The translations under genes were made by a program, and so were the position numbers. 64,000 bases of DNA from Marinimicrobium agarilyticum DSM 16975 (GTDB lineage Bacteria; Pseudomonadota; Gammaproteobacteria; Pseudomonadales; Cellvibrionaceae). The notes beneath the pieces were generated by a model that saw only the letters and a list, made by a program, of their open reading frames with translations, made no database searches and had not been told where the DNA came from. Shown piece after piece: positions 24,299 to 33,801 of this stretch (the first letter of the stretch is position 1; each line of letters starts with the position of its first letter). The DNA lies in NCBI RefSeq assembly GCF_000423345.1, contig NZ_AUHU01000005.1:124001-188000 (forward strand), written 5' to 3'.

Positions 24299-25268
24299 CG
24301 TTGCCTCCTCCCGATGCATCGGGTGCGACCGCACGCACCGGGATGCCACTGGGCAGCGCTTGCGCATTCTCCAGGTCGATCTCAGCCAGATAGCTGAGTC
24401 GGCCGGCGTCGTGTTCGGTCAGGGCAAAGTACGGGGTGTAGGCCGCTTCGCTGGCAATGTAGCGCACCCGGCCCGTCCGGTCGCCGTGGCCGTCGATACG
24501 CACTCGTACTCTGACACCCGGCTGGAACTGATGGTGCAATGCGGCTGGCACGTAGACACGGGCATAAGGCGGCTGGTCGGTTGCGCGCAGCAGGACCAGG
24601 GCCTCGCCCGGCTGAGGTGTTTCCCCCTGCTCAAACGGTAGCGATTCAACCAGGGCGGCGCGCGGGGCGGTGAGCGTAAGCCGCTCCAGCGTCAGCCGCT
24701 GCCCTTCGGCCGCAGCCTTGGCCTCGCGCACGGCGGCCCGGGCCTGTTCCAGTTCCTCAGCGGTGGTGCCCTCGACCAGCGCCGCCAGCGCAGCGCGGGC
24801 GGCGTCCACCTCGCCCCGGGCCTGATTCCGGGCATTGCGCGCGGCATCAAGCTGACTGGCGCTGGCCAGGTTGCGGGCCTGGAGGGGGGCGATGCGCTGC
24901 AGCTCGTTGCGGGCCGTCTCCAGAGCCGCCTCGGCGGCAATCAGGCGGGCGCGCGCTTCGTCGATGACTTCCTGCCGGGGGCCGCGCAGCAGTTCATCCA
25001 GCCGGCGGCGGTTGCGGTCGGTGGCGGCCTCCAGGCGCGCCAATTCGGCTTCAAGGCGCCGGGTGTCCTGTTCCAGCAACAGTGCTCCGGCCTTGACCGT
25101 CTGGCCTTCACGCACATGAATGGTGGTGACCGGTTCGGCCCGCTCGGCCGCCAGGGCGACGCGGTCGCGCTCCAGCGTGCCCACCACGGGGTATTCGTCC
25201 GTCTCGTTGCAGCCGGCCAGTGCTAACAGCATCAGCAGGACACAGGTTCTGGAAACAGAAGGGGTCAT
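24291..25268 (-). CDS. HlyD-family periplasmic adaptor, lipoprotein
   Basis: A 325-aa protein with lipobox LALAGC, placing it in a membrane as a lipoprotein. Lipoyl-like motif halves (VREGQTVKAGALLLEQD, ALVESLPFEQGETPQPGEAL in part) flank a long helical hairpin rich in Ala/Arg/Glu (residues ~70-195), followed by a beta barrel. YbhG-like adaptors connect ABC-2 exporters to TolC. No outer-membrane channel is encoded here, so a shared TolC is likely. Its start overlaps the regulator stop (ATGA). Confidence 0.88.
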   Translation of the reverse strand: MTPSVSRTCVLLMLLALAGCNETDEYPVVGTLERDRVALAAERAEPVTTIHVREGQTVKAGALLLEQDTRRLEAELARLEAATDRNRRRLDELLRGPRQEVIDEARARLIAAEAALETARNELQRIAPLQARNLASASQLDAARNARNQARGEVDAARAALAALVEGTTAEELEQARAAVREAKAAAEGQRLTLERLTLTAPRAALVESLPFEQGETPQPGEALVLLRATDQPPYARVYVPAALHHQFQPGVRVRVRIDGHGDRTGRVRYIASEAAYTPYFALTEHDAGRLSYLAEIDLENAQALPSGIPVRAVAPDASGGGNDE

Positions 25269-25933
25269 GTGCCGGCTCCGTGATAGAAAAGTTGCAGGGT
25301 GTGTTCGGCCAGTTCGTCGATACGCTCGGGCTCGATGTTGTAATCCAGTACCTGCCCGGCCACCGGCCGGCCGACGAAGGGGAAGACGGCCATGCTCAAC
25401 AGCGACAGCGCGATCAGGTCGGGATCGAGGTCAGTGCGCAGGGTGCCGAGTTTCTGGGCGCTCTGCACCAGCTCGCGCAGCCCACGGCCACCGCGGCCGG
25501 CAAAGCCCTGCACAAAAGTGTCGCGCATCTGGCCGCCGGGTGTCAGTACATCACGCACGATCAAGGACGGTACTTGGGGGTTGTCTGCCAGCAGGCGCAT
25601 GTAATTGTGAACAAAACGCGGCAGCCGATCCTCGCCGTCGGGCGGGTGTCTGGTCGCGGACTCCAACTGGGCCAGGATAGGCCCCAACGCGTGCTGCAGC
25701 ACGGCCTCATACAGCCCCTGCTTGTTGCCGAAGTAGTAGTGGATCATCGCCGGTGTGGCGCCGGCCTCCTTCGCAATGGCAGTCACCGACACACCGCGGA
25801 AACCGTGCGCGGAAAACTCGCGCAGGGCGACATCAAGCATACGATCGCGGATCGCCGGATCGTCGCTGGGCCGGCCGGGGCTGCGCAGCGGAGGAGGTCT
25901 TTCGGTTTGCTGCGGTGGTTTTTGAGTGCTCAT
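25265..25933 (-). CDS. TetR-family repressor of the export operon
   Basis: A 222-aa protein with an N-terminal TetR HTH (ALREFSAHGFRGVSVTAIAK, then EAGATPAMIHYYFGNKQGLY) and an all-helical ligand domain, CerR-like. It is the first gene of the operon tetR-hlyD-ATPase-permease and overlaps hlyD by 4 nt, so it most likely represses its own operon until a toxic ligand binds. No clear ribosome site precedes the ATG. Confidence 0.88.
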   Translation of the reverse strand: MSTQKPPQQTERPPPLRSPGRPSDDPAIRDRMLDVALREFSAHGFRGVSVTAIAKEAGATPAMIHYYFGNKQGLYEAVLQHALGPILAQLESATRHPPDGEDRLPRFVHNYMRLLADNPQVPSLIVRDVLTPGGQMRDTFVQGFAGRGGRGLRELVQSAQKLGTLRTDLDPDLIALSLLSMAVFPFVGRPVAGQVLDYNIEPERIDELAEHTLQLFYHGAGT

Positions 25934-25941
25934 GCTTTATA

Positions 25942-25961
25942 TTAATAAACCATTTAATTAA
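25942..25961. promoter_or_regulatory. A/T-rich palindrome, candidate TetR operator
   Basis: TTAATAAACCATTTAATTAA, with inverted TTAAT/ATTAA ends, lies just upstream of the tetR start, the expected place for an autorepressor site. Confidence 0.35.
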
Positions 25962-26172
25962 ATAGTGCAAGGCTGGCTCAGTCGCCAGATTAATCTTAGA
26001 GGACACCATTATTGATGCGGAATCTGGAAGTAGGGGACGAACTGGAATGTTTGGTCATGAGGCACCTGTTAATTGCCTCAAAACCTTTGAATACTCCACC
26101 TGGCAGTATTATAGTACAAATAATAAACTTACCATCCTGTCCCCACCAACAATAAGTCCCTTTGGAGTCGTC

Positions 26173-28533
26173 GTGAAAAACCTCTTATTCCTCTGTCTGT
26201 GCCTGACGTCCAGCCTCTCTTTTGCCCAAGTTATTGATTCCAAAGTCCTTGATGAGGGCGGTAGTGGCCCCTACAAGGCGATCGCGGCGACTGAGAAGTC
26301 TCTGCCTGAGTATGTCGTATACCGTCCGGAGAACCTGGCCCAGGCCGCCAAGAGCGAAGGTCCGCTGCCGGTGGTGGTGTTTGCCAACGGCGGTTGCAAC
26401 GACACATCCTTCCCATTTGAGCGCATGCTCTCCGAAGTCGCCTCTCATGGTTACGTGGTGATTGCCCTGGGCAAGATGCAGCGCAGCCTGGATGATCGGC
26501 CGCTGAAGAAGGCCGGTAACGAGATGATGACCGCCGCGGTCGACTGGGTGACCGCTCAGGCGGCCGCCAAACAGAGCGATTACTACGAGAAAGTGGCGCT
26601 GGAGCATATAGCCTCAGCCGGTCAGTCCTGCGGGGGTGCTCAGGTGCTGGCAACGGCGTCCGACCCGCGTTTTACCACCTTCATGATGTTCAACTCCGGC
26701 ATTGGCGATATGACCATGGCGGAAGCCTCCCGCAGCTCGCTGGCCAATCTTCACGCCCCAGTCATCTACCTGGTGGGCGGGGAGACCGATGTGGCCACTG
26801 AAAACGCGATTTTGGATTACGAGCGCATTGACCATGTTCCGGTCGTGCTTGCCAACCACCAGACCGCCGGGCATTCCGGAACGTTTGAGCAGGCGAACGG
26901 CGGCTCATTTGCGGCACTGGCGTTGAAGTGGCTGGACTGGCAGTTGAAGGGCCAGAGCGACCAGGCGAAAGTGTTTATGCAGGAAGAGCCCGAAGCCTTC
27001 CCCGAATGGAAACTGCGGTCAAAGAATTTCACGATGGACCGGGTAACGGTAGAGCAGGGGACCTTGCAGGGTAAAACCGAAGGCGAGTTAACGGTGTTTA
27101 AAGGGGTGCCCTTTGCCAAGCCGCCGGTGGGCGAGCTGCGCTGGAAGGCTCCGCAACCGCCTGAAAGCTGGTCCGGCATCCGCCAGGCGCTGGAATATGC
27201 CCCCTCGCCGATACAGGCTGGAGAACCACCGGCCGGTAAGAGTGAAGACAGCCTTTACCTGAATATCTGGACGCCAGCCGATGCCGACACAGACGAGTTG
27301 CCCGTGCTGGTGTGGATTTACGGCGGGGGCTTCAGCTTTGGCTCTTCGGCGGACCCTCTGACCGAGGGCTCCACGCTTGCCAAGAAGGGCGTGGTGCTGG
27401 TGACCATCAGCTATCGCGTCGGGCCGCTGGGTTTCCTTGCGCATCCGGAGCTGAGCGCCGAAAGCCCGAATAACGTCTCGGGTAACTACGGCCTGTTGGA
27501 TCAGATTGCGGCGCTGAAGTGGATCAAGAGTAACATTGGCGCCTTCGGCGGTGACCCGGACCAGGTGACCATCTTCGGGGAATCGGCCGGCGGCATCTCC
27601 GTCAGTATGCTGACGGCCTCGCCCTTGGCCGAAGGCCTGTTTCAAGGGGCGATCTCGCAAAGCGGCGGTTCGTTCGGCCCGACCCGCAAACCCAATTACC
27701 CCGGTGAGAACATGAACACGCTGGCTCAGGCCGAGGCGGACGGCGTGAAGTATGTTGAGAGCTTTGGCGTCTCATCCATTGACGAGTTGCGCGAGATGGA
27801 CGCCGAAGCGCTTATTCCTCAGCAGTGGTCCATGCCCGGGGGCTGGCCCATTGTGGATGGCCATGTGATACCGGACGACCAGTACAAGCTGTATCAGAAG
27901 GGGGACTATAATGATGTGCCGGTCATCGTCGGCTATAACTCCGATGAAGGATTGAGCTTTGTTCGAAGCGACGACCCCAAGGCCTTTGTTGAGGGCATTG
28001 AGACCCGTTTTGGCCCCTTCGCTGAACCCTTGATGGATGCTTACGGCATCAGTGAAACGGAGGTGACCCGCAACGCCCGAAACCTGATTCGGGACGCCGC
28101 CTTCGGCTGGCATACCTGGAGCTGGGCGCGTTTGCAGGCCCAGCAGGACGGGGCGCCGGCCTATCTGTACTATTTTGATCAGAACCCCTCCTTCCCTGAG
28201 GATTCCCCGAGACACAATCACGGCTCTCCTCACGGGCAAGAGATTGCCTATGTATTCCAACGGGTGGACCCCAACAGCCCGGACGCGATGGCGTCGGACC
28301 CGGTAATAGCCGAGGCCATGGCGACCTACTGGACCAATTTCGCCAAATCCGGAAACCCCAATGGCGAGGGCCTCCCCAAGTGGCCTGAATTCGAGCCCGG
28401 CTCTTCCAGTGTCATGTACTTCCAGCAGGAACCCAAGCTGGGGCCCGTGCCGGATAGAAAGGCGCTGAAAGTACTGAATGAGTATTTCCAATGGCGCCGC
28501 ACGCCCGAAGGGGAAGAGTGGGCGAATCAATGA
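26173..28533 (+). CDS. Two-domain secreted esterase (hydrolase + carboxylesterase B)
   Basis: A 786-aa protein starting at GTG with GGAG 5 nt upstream and a signal peptide ending SLSFAQ. Residues ~20-285 form one alpha/beta hydrolase with nucleophile Ser152 in GQSCGG and a His in TAGHSG. Residues ~300-786 form a complete type B carboxylesterase: FKGVPFAKPPVGELRW, EDSLYLNIW, the oxyanion strand YGGGFSFG, nucleophile Ser471 in GESAGG, and acid and His in the last third (HNHGSPHG). The 42 upstream in-frame codons lack a signal peptide and were excluded. Two catalytic esterase domains in one exported chain is unusual and suggests concerted attack on a multiply esterified substrate; that substrate is unknown. 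Confidence 0.85.
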   Translation: MKNLLFLCLCLTSSLSFAQVIDSKVLDEGGSGPYKAIAATEKSLPEYVVYRPENLAQAAKSEGPLPVVVFANGGCNDTSFPFERMLSEVASHGYVVIALGKMQRSLDDRPLKKAGNEMMTAAVDWVTAQAAAKQSDYYEKVALEHIASAGQSCGGAQVLATASDPRFTTFMMFNSGIGDMTMAEASRSSLANLHAPVIYLVGGETDVATENAILDYERIDHVPVVLANHQTAGHSGTFEQANGGSFAALALKWLDWQLKGQSDQAKVFMQEEPEAFPEWKLRSKNFTMDRVTVEQGTLQGKTEGELTVFKGVPFAKPPVGELRWKAPQPPESWSGIRQALEYAPSPIQAGEPPAGKSEDSLYLNIWTPADADTDELPVLVWIYGGGFSFGSSADPLTEGSTLAKKGVVLVTISYRVGPLGFLAHPELSAESPNNVSGNYGLLDQIAALKWIKSNIGAFGGDPDQVTIFGESAGGISVSMLTASPLAEGLFQGAISQSGGSFGPTRKPNYPGENMNTLAQAEADGVKYVESFGVSSIDELREMDAEALIPQQWSMPGGWPIVDGHVIPDDQYKLYQKGDYNDVPVIVGYNSDEGLSFVRSDDPKAFVEGIETRFGPFAEPLMDAYGISETEVTRNARNLIRDAAFGWHTWSWARLQAQQDGAPAYLYYFDQNPSFPEDSPRHNHGSPHGQEIAYVFQRVDPNSPDAMASDPVIAEAMATYWTNFAKSGNPNGEGLPKWPEFEPGSSSVMYFQQEPKLGPVPDRKALKVLNEYFQWRRTPEGEEWANQ

Positions 28534-28930
28534 GACCGTTTTAGGTGCCGGGCCCCACCCGGTACCGCGATCGAGCGGATGGGTGTTCGTTACGTTGGGT
28601 CAAAACTGACGGAGAAATAGGATGGGTAGTCACTCCCCTCACACAGAAATCGACGTTTTGGCGGCTTGACCGCCTATTTGTACCCGGCTTATTCGATGGG
28701 GAACATCATTTCATTATTGAGATGATCTCGTGCCACAAAGTCCGATTTGAACAAGGGGAGCGGTTCAGTGGCCTACCGCGTTCCCTTGTTACTTGCTGGC
28801 GACGCGAAAGTTCGAGGGGCTATTATTGACGCTAGGCTTTTTAGCTATCTGGGCTGAACCTTGGTTTGCGGGGCTCGTTGCCTATGTTTACTTCTACTAG
28901 TAAAGCCGCTTACCAACAAAGGAGAGTCAA
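28534..28930 (+). other. Stretch without an intact gene
   Basis: Apart from the SRPBCC-like remnant listed separately there is no frame with a ribosome site. An inverted GGTGCCGGGCCCCACCCGGTACC sequence just after the esterase stop could form a hairpin, but without a T-run. Confidence 0.4.
28632..28782 (+). pseudogene. Remnant of an SRPBCC-domain protein
   Basis: One plus-strand frame encodes RLFVPGLFDGEHHFIIE, then RFEQGERFSGL, which matches the conserved core of SRPBCC (START-like polyketide cyclase/dehydrase) proteins of ~140-150 residues. The N-terminal strands and the C-terminal helix are missing, and there is no start or ribosome site, so only a fragment remains. Confidence 0.5.
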
Positions 28931-29107
28931 TTGAGCGCAATCGTAAGAGTCTTTTTGGCAGTGTGCTGCCTGTTTGCCGCTATCGCGTGCTATGCCTTCG
29001 GTATTCCCGCGGGAGGGGTTATTTTCCTGATCTTAGGCATATTTCTCGAAGGTCTGTTCTGGTTTGGCCTGTTCGGTCGGAGGAAACGGAAGCATTCTGT
29101 AGGCTAG
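28931..29107 (+). CDS. 58-aa two-TM membrane protein
   Basis: It starts at TTG preceded by AAAGGAG at a 6-nt distance. The product (MSAIVRVFLAVCCLFAAIAC at its N-terminus) has two hydrophobic helices separated by a Gly/Pro turn (GIPAGG), and a basic tail RRKRKHSVG that should stay cytoplasmic. There is no close homologue I can name. The strong ribosome site, unbroken frame and membrane topology argue that it is real. Confidence 0.55.
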   Translation: MSAIVRVFLAVCCLFAAIACYAFGIPAGGVIFLILGIFLEGLFWFGLFGRRKRKHSVG

Positions 29108-29223
29108 GTTTTTAGTGAGGCCTGTGTGGTTGTATCGAACTTTTTCGGTGTTTGGAAGCGCTGGGCGACCCATGCATGAGGGCACTACGGGATAGGGATC
29201 GAACGGGCTATACATAAAAGAAG

Positions 29224-29310
29224 TGGTACCAGAGGCCGGACTCGAACCGGCACACCCTCGCGGGCGGGGGATTTTGAATCCCCTGCGTCTACCAATTTCG
29301 CCACTCTGGC
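29224..29310 (-). tRNA. tRNA-Leu (anticodon CAA)
   Basis: The minus strand folds into a class II tRNA: acceptor GCCAGAG/CTCTGGT with discriminator A and encoded CCA, D-loop with GGTAGACGC, anticodon stem GGGGA/TCCCC around TTCAAAA (anticodon CAA), a variable arm CCCGCGAGGG, and the T-loop GGTTCGAGTCC. It is 87 nt including CCA. Confidence 0.95.
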
Positions 29311-29388
29311 ATTGCGGGGCGGGATTATAGCAGCGTGCGAGGGTTCGTCAACCAAGGATTTGTGTTTTATCGGAGCTGGCGGTGGTTT

Positions 29389-29424
29389 TGGCGGATGCTC
29401 TTCGTTTATCCGCCCTACGCGGGC
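29389..29424 (+). repeat. Decayed REP-like half element
   Basis: GGCGGATGCTCTTCGTTTAT followed by CCGCCCTACG resembles one arm of the REP-like palindromes found at 37.2, 57.9 and 60.75 kb. No facing arm is present. The remainder of the 250-nt gap between the tRNA and queA holds nothing else. Confidence 0.5.
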
Positions 29425-29563
29425 TTGTGCGCTATCTTTTGGGGCTGGTACGGCGCACCGGCGTTGGGGGCGTCTCCGACGCAAAGGCCGCTGATTTGGT
29501 GGTCATTTTAGGGGGTTTCGGGTACCCTTGCGGGCTTTTAACCCCCGACCAATTCCGATTTTT

Positions 29564-30655
29564 ATGCGCCGCCAGGATTTTGACTACCATTTACCCGAAT
29601 CACTGATTGCCCGTGAGCCCGCGTCCGAGCGACGGGGCAGTCGGCTGCTGTGTCTGGACGGGCCCACCGGTGAGCTTGAACACGCCCAGTTTCCCGACAT
29701 TCTGGACCGGGTTCGGCCCGGGGACCTGATGGTGTTTAATGACACCAAAGTCATCCCTGCGCGCCTGTTCGGTGCCAAAGAGACCGGTGGTCAGGTGGAG
29801 ATCCTGATTGAGCGCCTGCTGAGTGAACAGCGGGTGTTGGCCCATACCCGGGCCAGTAAGTCCCCCAAAATTGGCAGTTTCATCCTCTTGGAAGACGGTA
29901 CCCGCCTGGCGGTGACCGGCCGGCGGGATGACCTGTTTGAGCTGAACTTCCCGTCGGATGAGCCCGCCCTCAAGGTTCTGGAGCGGCTCGGCCATATGCC
30001 TCTGCCGCCCTATATTGAGCGCGAGGATGAGGAACTTGATCGGGAGCGTTACCAGACCGTTTATGGGCGCCATGCCGGAGCGGTGGCAGCACCGACCGCC
30101 GGCCTGCATTTTGATGCGGATTTGCTGGAACAGCTGCAGAAAAAAGGCGTGACCCTGGCGTTCGTGACCCTGCACGTTGGGGCCGGTACCTTTCAGCCGG
30201 TGCGGGTGGAGAACATTGCCGAGCATCGCATGCACAGCGAAGTCATGGAAATTGACGAAGAGGTGTGCCGGAAGGTGCGCGCGACCCGCATCGGCGGTGG
30301 CCGGGTGATTGCGGTGGGCACCACCAGTGTTCGCTGCCTGGAAACCGCCGCCATGCATGCCCAGGAAGAGGGAATAGAGGAGGGGATTGCTCCGTATCGC
30401 GGCGAGACCGATATCTTCATTACCCCGGGCTATGAATTTCGTGCGGTCGATGCCCTGCTGACCAATTTCCACCTGCCCGAATCCACGCTCCTGATGCTGG
30501 TGTCCGCCTTTGCCGGTTATCGCCATACGTTGGCGGCCTATCGGGAGGCGGTCGAGCAGGAATACCGCTTTTTCAGCTACGGCGATGCCATGTTCATTAC
30601 CCGAGACCCCGAGGCTCCGAAGGAGACGGTGGGCGCATCGTCATCCGAGGATTGA
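29564..30655 (+). CDS. queA: S-adenosylmethionine:tRNA ribosyltransferase-isomerase
   Basis: A 363-aa protein matching QueA end to end. It transfers and isomerises the ribosyl group of SAM onto preQ1 in tRNA to give epoxyqueuosine. Seen: [14 protein letters not shown] at the N-terminus, [14 protein letters not shown], the [12 protein letters not shown] motif and [27 protein letters not shown]. The start is the ATG at 29564, aligned with the E. coli N-terminus; upstream codons are not family-like. It is followed 3 nt later by tgt. Confidence 0.97.
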   Translation: MRRQDFDYHLPESLIAREPASERRGSRLLCLDGPTGELEHAQFPDILDRVRPGDLMVFNDTKVIPARLFGAKETGGQVEILIERLLSEQRVLAHTRASKSPKIGSFILLEDGTRLAVTGRRDDLFELNFPSDEPALKVLERLGHMPLPPYIEREDEELDRERYQTVYGRHAGAVAAPTAGLHFDADLLEQLQKKGVTLAFVTLHVGAGTFQPVRVENIAEHRMHSEVMEIDEEVCRKVRATRIGGGRVIAVGTTSVRCLETAAMHAQEEGIEEGIAPYRGETDIFITPGYEFRAVDALLTNFHLPESTLLMLVSAFAGYRHTLAAYREAVEQEYRFFSYGDAMFITRDPEAPKETVGASSSED

Positions 30656-31786
<1,131 letters not shown>

Positions 31787-31792
31787 GTCACA

Positions 31793-31817
31793 AAAGGGCG
31801 CCCTTGAGCGCCCCTTT
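31793..31817 (+). terminator. Terminator-like hairpin after tgt
   Basis: AAAGGGCGC - CCTTGA - GCGCCCCTTT gives an 8-9 bp G+C-rich stem followed by a short T-rich segment. With the secD promoter just downstream it separates queA-tgt from secDF. Confidence 0.55.
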
Positions 31818-31833
31818 CATTGTTGTGCTTTGA

Positions 31834-31861
31834 TTGTTGTCTAGGGGGAAATCGGTATAAT
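31834..31861 (+). promoter_or_regulatory. Candidate sigma-70 promoter for secD-secF
   Basis: TTGTTG, a 16-nt spacer and TATAAT lie about 50 nt upstream of the secD ATG. Confidence 0.55.
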
Positions 31862-31911
31862 CCGGGCCTTCATTTGTATCCGATACCGTCGAATAAGTCA
31901 CGGAACTGTCT

Positions 31912-33789
31912 ATGCTTAACCGCTACCCGCTTTGGAAGTACCTGCTGATTCTCGTGGTCGTTGCCCTGGGCTTCGTCTACGCCTTGCCCAACCTTTATAC
32001 CCCGGATCCGGCGGTACAGATCTCCGGCCAGTCCGGCTCCGTTGAAGTGGATCAGGCGCTGGTCGATCGGGTGCGAGAGCAGCTCAATCAGGCCGACATC
32101 GATATCAAGAATATCGAACTGGGCGAGAACAACATTCTGGTGCGCCTGCGCCACGAAGACGCTCAAATGCAGGCTCGGCGCAAATTGCAAGAGGCGTTGG
32201 GTTTTGATTATGTGGTCGCCCTGAACCTGGCGCCGACCACCCCCGAGTGGTTGGAAGCCCTGGGGGCGTCTCCCATGCGCCTGGGTCTGGACCTGTCCGG
32301 CGGTGTGCACTTCCTGATGGAGGTGGATGTCGAGTCGGCGATCGAGACCCGTCAGGAAATCAACGCCGATGAGATGAAAAGCACCCTGCGGGAAGAGGGG
32401 CTCCGTTACAGCAGTGTGGACGTCAATGATGAACAGAGCATCGTCGCCCGGTTCCGTTCCGCCGAGCTGCGTGATCAGGCCGTTGAGTTGCTTCAGGACG
32501 AGTACAGTACCCTGGTTTTTACCCAAGACCAGAACGAAGAGGGCGATTATCGCTTTGTCGCGAGGCTGAGTGAAACGGCCGTGGCTGAAGTGGAAGATTA
32601 TGCGCTCGGCCAGAATCTGGTCACGCTGCGCAACCGCGTGAACGAGCTCGGTGTCTCCGAGCCGGTGGTACAGCGTCAGGGGGGCAGTCGGATTATCGTT
32701 CAACTGCCCGGCGTGCAGGATACGGCGGAAGCCAAGCGCGTTATCGGTAAGACCGCCAACCTGGAGTTCCGCCTGGAAGCGGGGCCGGACACCATGGTGT
32801 CCATGAAAGAGTCGTTTCCCTACCGCAGCGAAACCGATCGGCAACGCTTCGGCTCAGCCGAGCTTGAGCGACAGATCATCCTGACCGGCGATCATGTCGC
32901 CAACGCCACCAGCAGTTTTGATGCCGAAACCAATATGCCCCAGGTGAACATCACCCTCGACGGCCTGGGTGGCACCAAAATGCATCGTGCCACTCGGGAC
33001 AATATCGGCCGTCGCATGGGGGTACTCTTTATCGAGCACAAAACCCGCACCGACTACGAGATCAATGAGGCGGGCGAGCGTGTCGAAGTTCGAGAGAACT
33101 ATGTCGAGCGTGAGGTAATCAGCCTGGCGACCATTCAGAGCGCCCTGGGCAAACAGTTCCGGATTACTGGCCTGGAGTCCCCGGCCGAGGCCTCGGAGTT
33201 GGCGCTGCTGCTGCGCGCGGGTGCCCTGGCCGCGCCCATGTACTTTGTTGAAGAACGCACCATTGGCCCATCGCTCGGCGCTGAAAATATTCAGACCGGT
33301 CTGAAATCCGTGGTCATCGGTTTGGGCTTGGTGCTCGCCTTTATGCTGGTGTATTACAAGGTATTCGGCATTTTTGCCAACCTGGCCCTGGCCGCCAACA
33401 TTCTGTTGCTGGTGGCGGTGATGTCATTGTTGGGCGCGACCCTGACGCTGCCCGGTATTGCCGGTATTGTGTTGACCGTCGGCATGGCGGTGGATGCCAA
33501 CGTGCTGATTTTCTCGCGCATCCGCGAAGAGCTCAAAGCCGGAATGCCGCCGCAGTCAGCCATCTACAAAGGGTATGAGCAGGCGTTTGTCAGTATTCTC
33601 GATGCCAACATCACGACCTTGTTGGTGGCCGTCATTCTGTACGCGATTGGTACCGGCCCGGTACAGGGCTTCGCGGTGACGCTGTCGATTGGTATTCTGA
33701 CCTCCATGTTTACCGCCATCATGGGCACCCGGGCACTGGCCAATCTGGTCTATGGCCGTCGTCGCAACCTGAAAAAGATCTGGATTTAA
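31912..33789 (+). CDS. secD: Protein translocase subunit SecD
   Basis: A 625-aa inner-membrane protein that uses the proton gradient to help pull proteins through SecYEG. It has one N-terminal TM helix, a large periplasmic P1 region (~residues 30-450; GLDLSGGVHFLMEVD, LGVSEPVVQRQG) and five C-terminal TM helices (GIAGIVLTVGMAVDANVLIF is the conserved RND-type helix with its Asp). The length matches the family. yajC is not found upstream. Confidence 0.97.
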   Translation: MLNRYPLWKYLLILVVVALGFVYALPNLYTPDPAVQISGQSGSVEVDQALVDRVREQLNQADIDIKNIELGENNILVRLRHEDAQMQARRKLQEALGFDYVVALNLAPTTPEWLEALGASPMRLGLDLSGGVHFLMEVDVESAIETRQEINADEMKSTLREEGLRYSSVDVNDEQSIVARFRSAELRDQAVELLQDEYSTLVFTQDQNEEGDYRFVARLSETAVAEVEDYALGQNLVTLRNRVNELGVSEPVVQRQGGSRIIVQLPGVQDTAEAKRVIGKTANLEFRLEAGPDTMVSMKESFPYRSETDRQRFGSAELERQIILTGDHVANATSSFDAETNMPQVNITLDGLGGTKMHRATRDNIGRRMGVLFIEHKTRTDYEINEAGERVEVRENYVEREVISLATIQSALGKQFRITGLESPAEASELALLLRAGALAAPMYFVEERTIGPSLGAENIQTGLKSVVIGLGLVLAFMLVYYKVFGIFANLALAANILLLVAVMSLLGATLTLPGIAGIVLTVGMAVDANVLIFSRIREELKAGMPPQSAIYKGYEQAFVSILDANITTLLVAVILYAIGTGPVQGFAVTLSIGILTSMFTAIMGTRALANLVYGRRRNLKKIWI

Positions 33790-33801
33790 GAGAGCAGCCC
33801 T

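Noticed and set aside
29224-29310. tRNA-Leu as attachment site of an integrated element
   Set aside because: No integrase and no repeated tRNA 3' end is visible in the window; only small gene fragments lie nearby.
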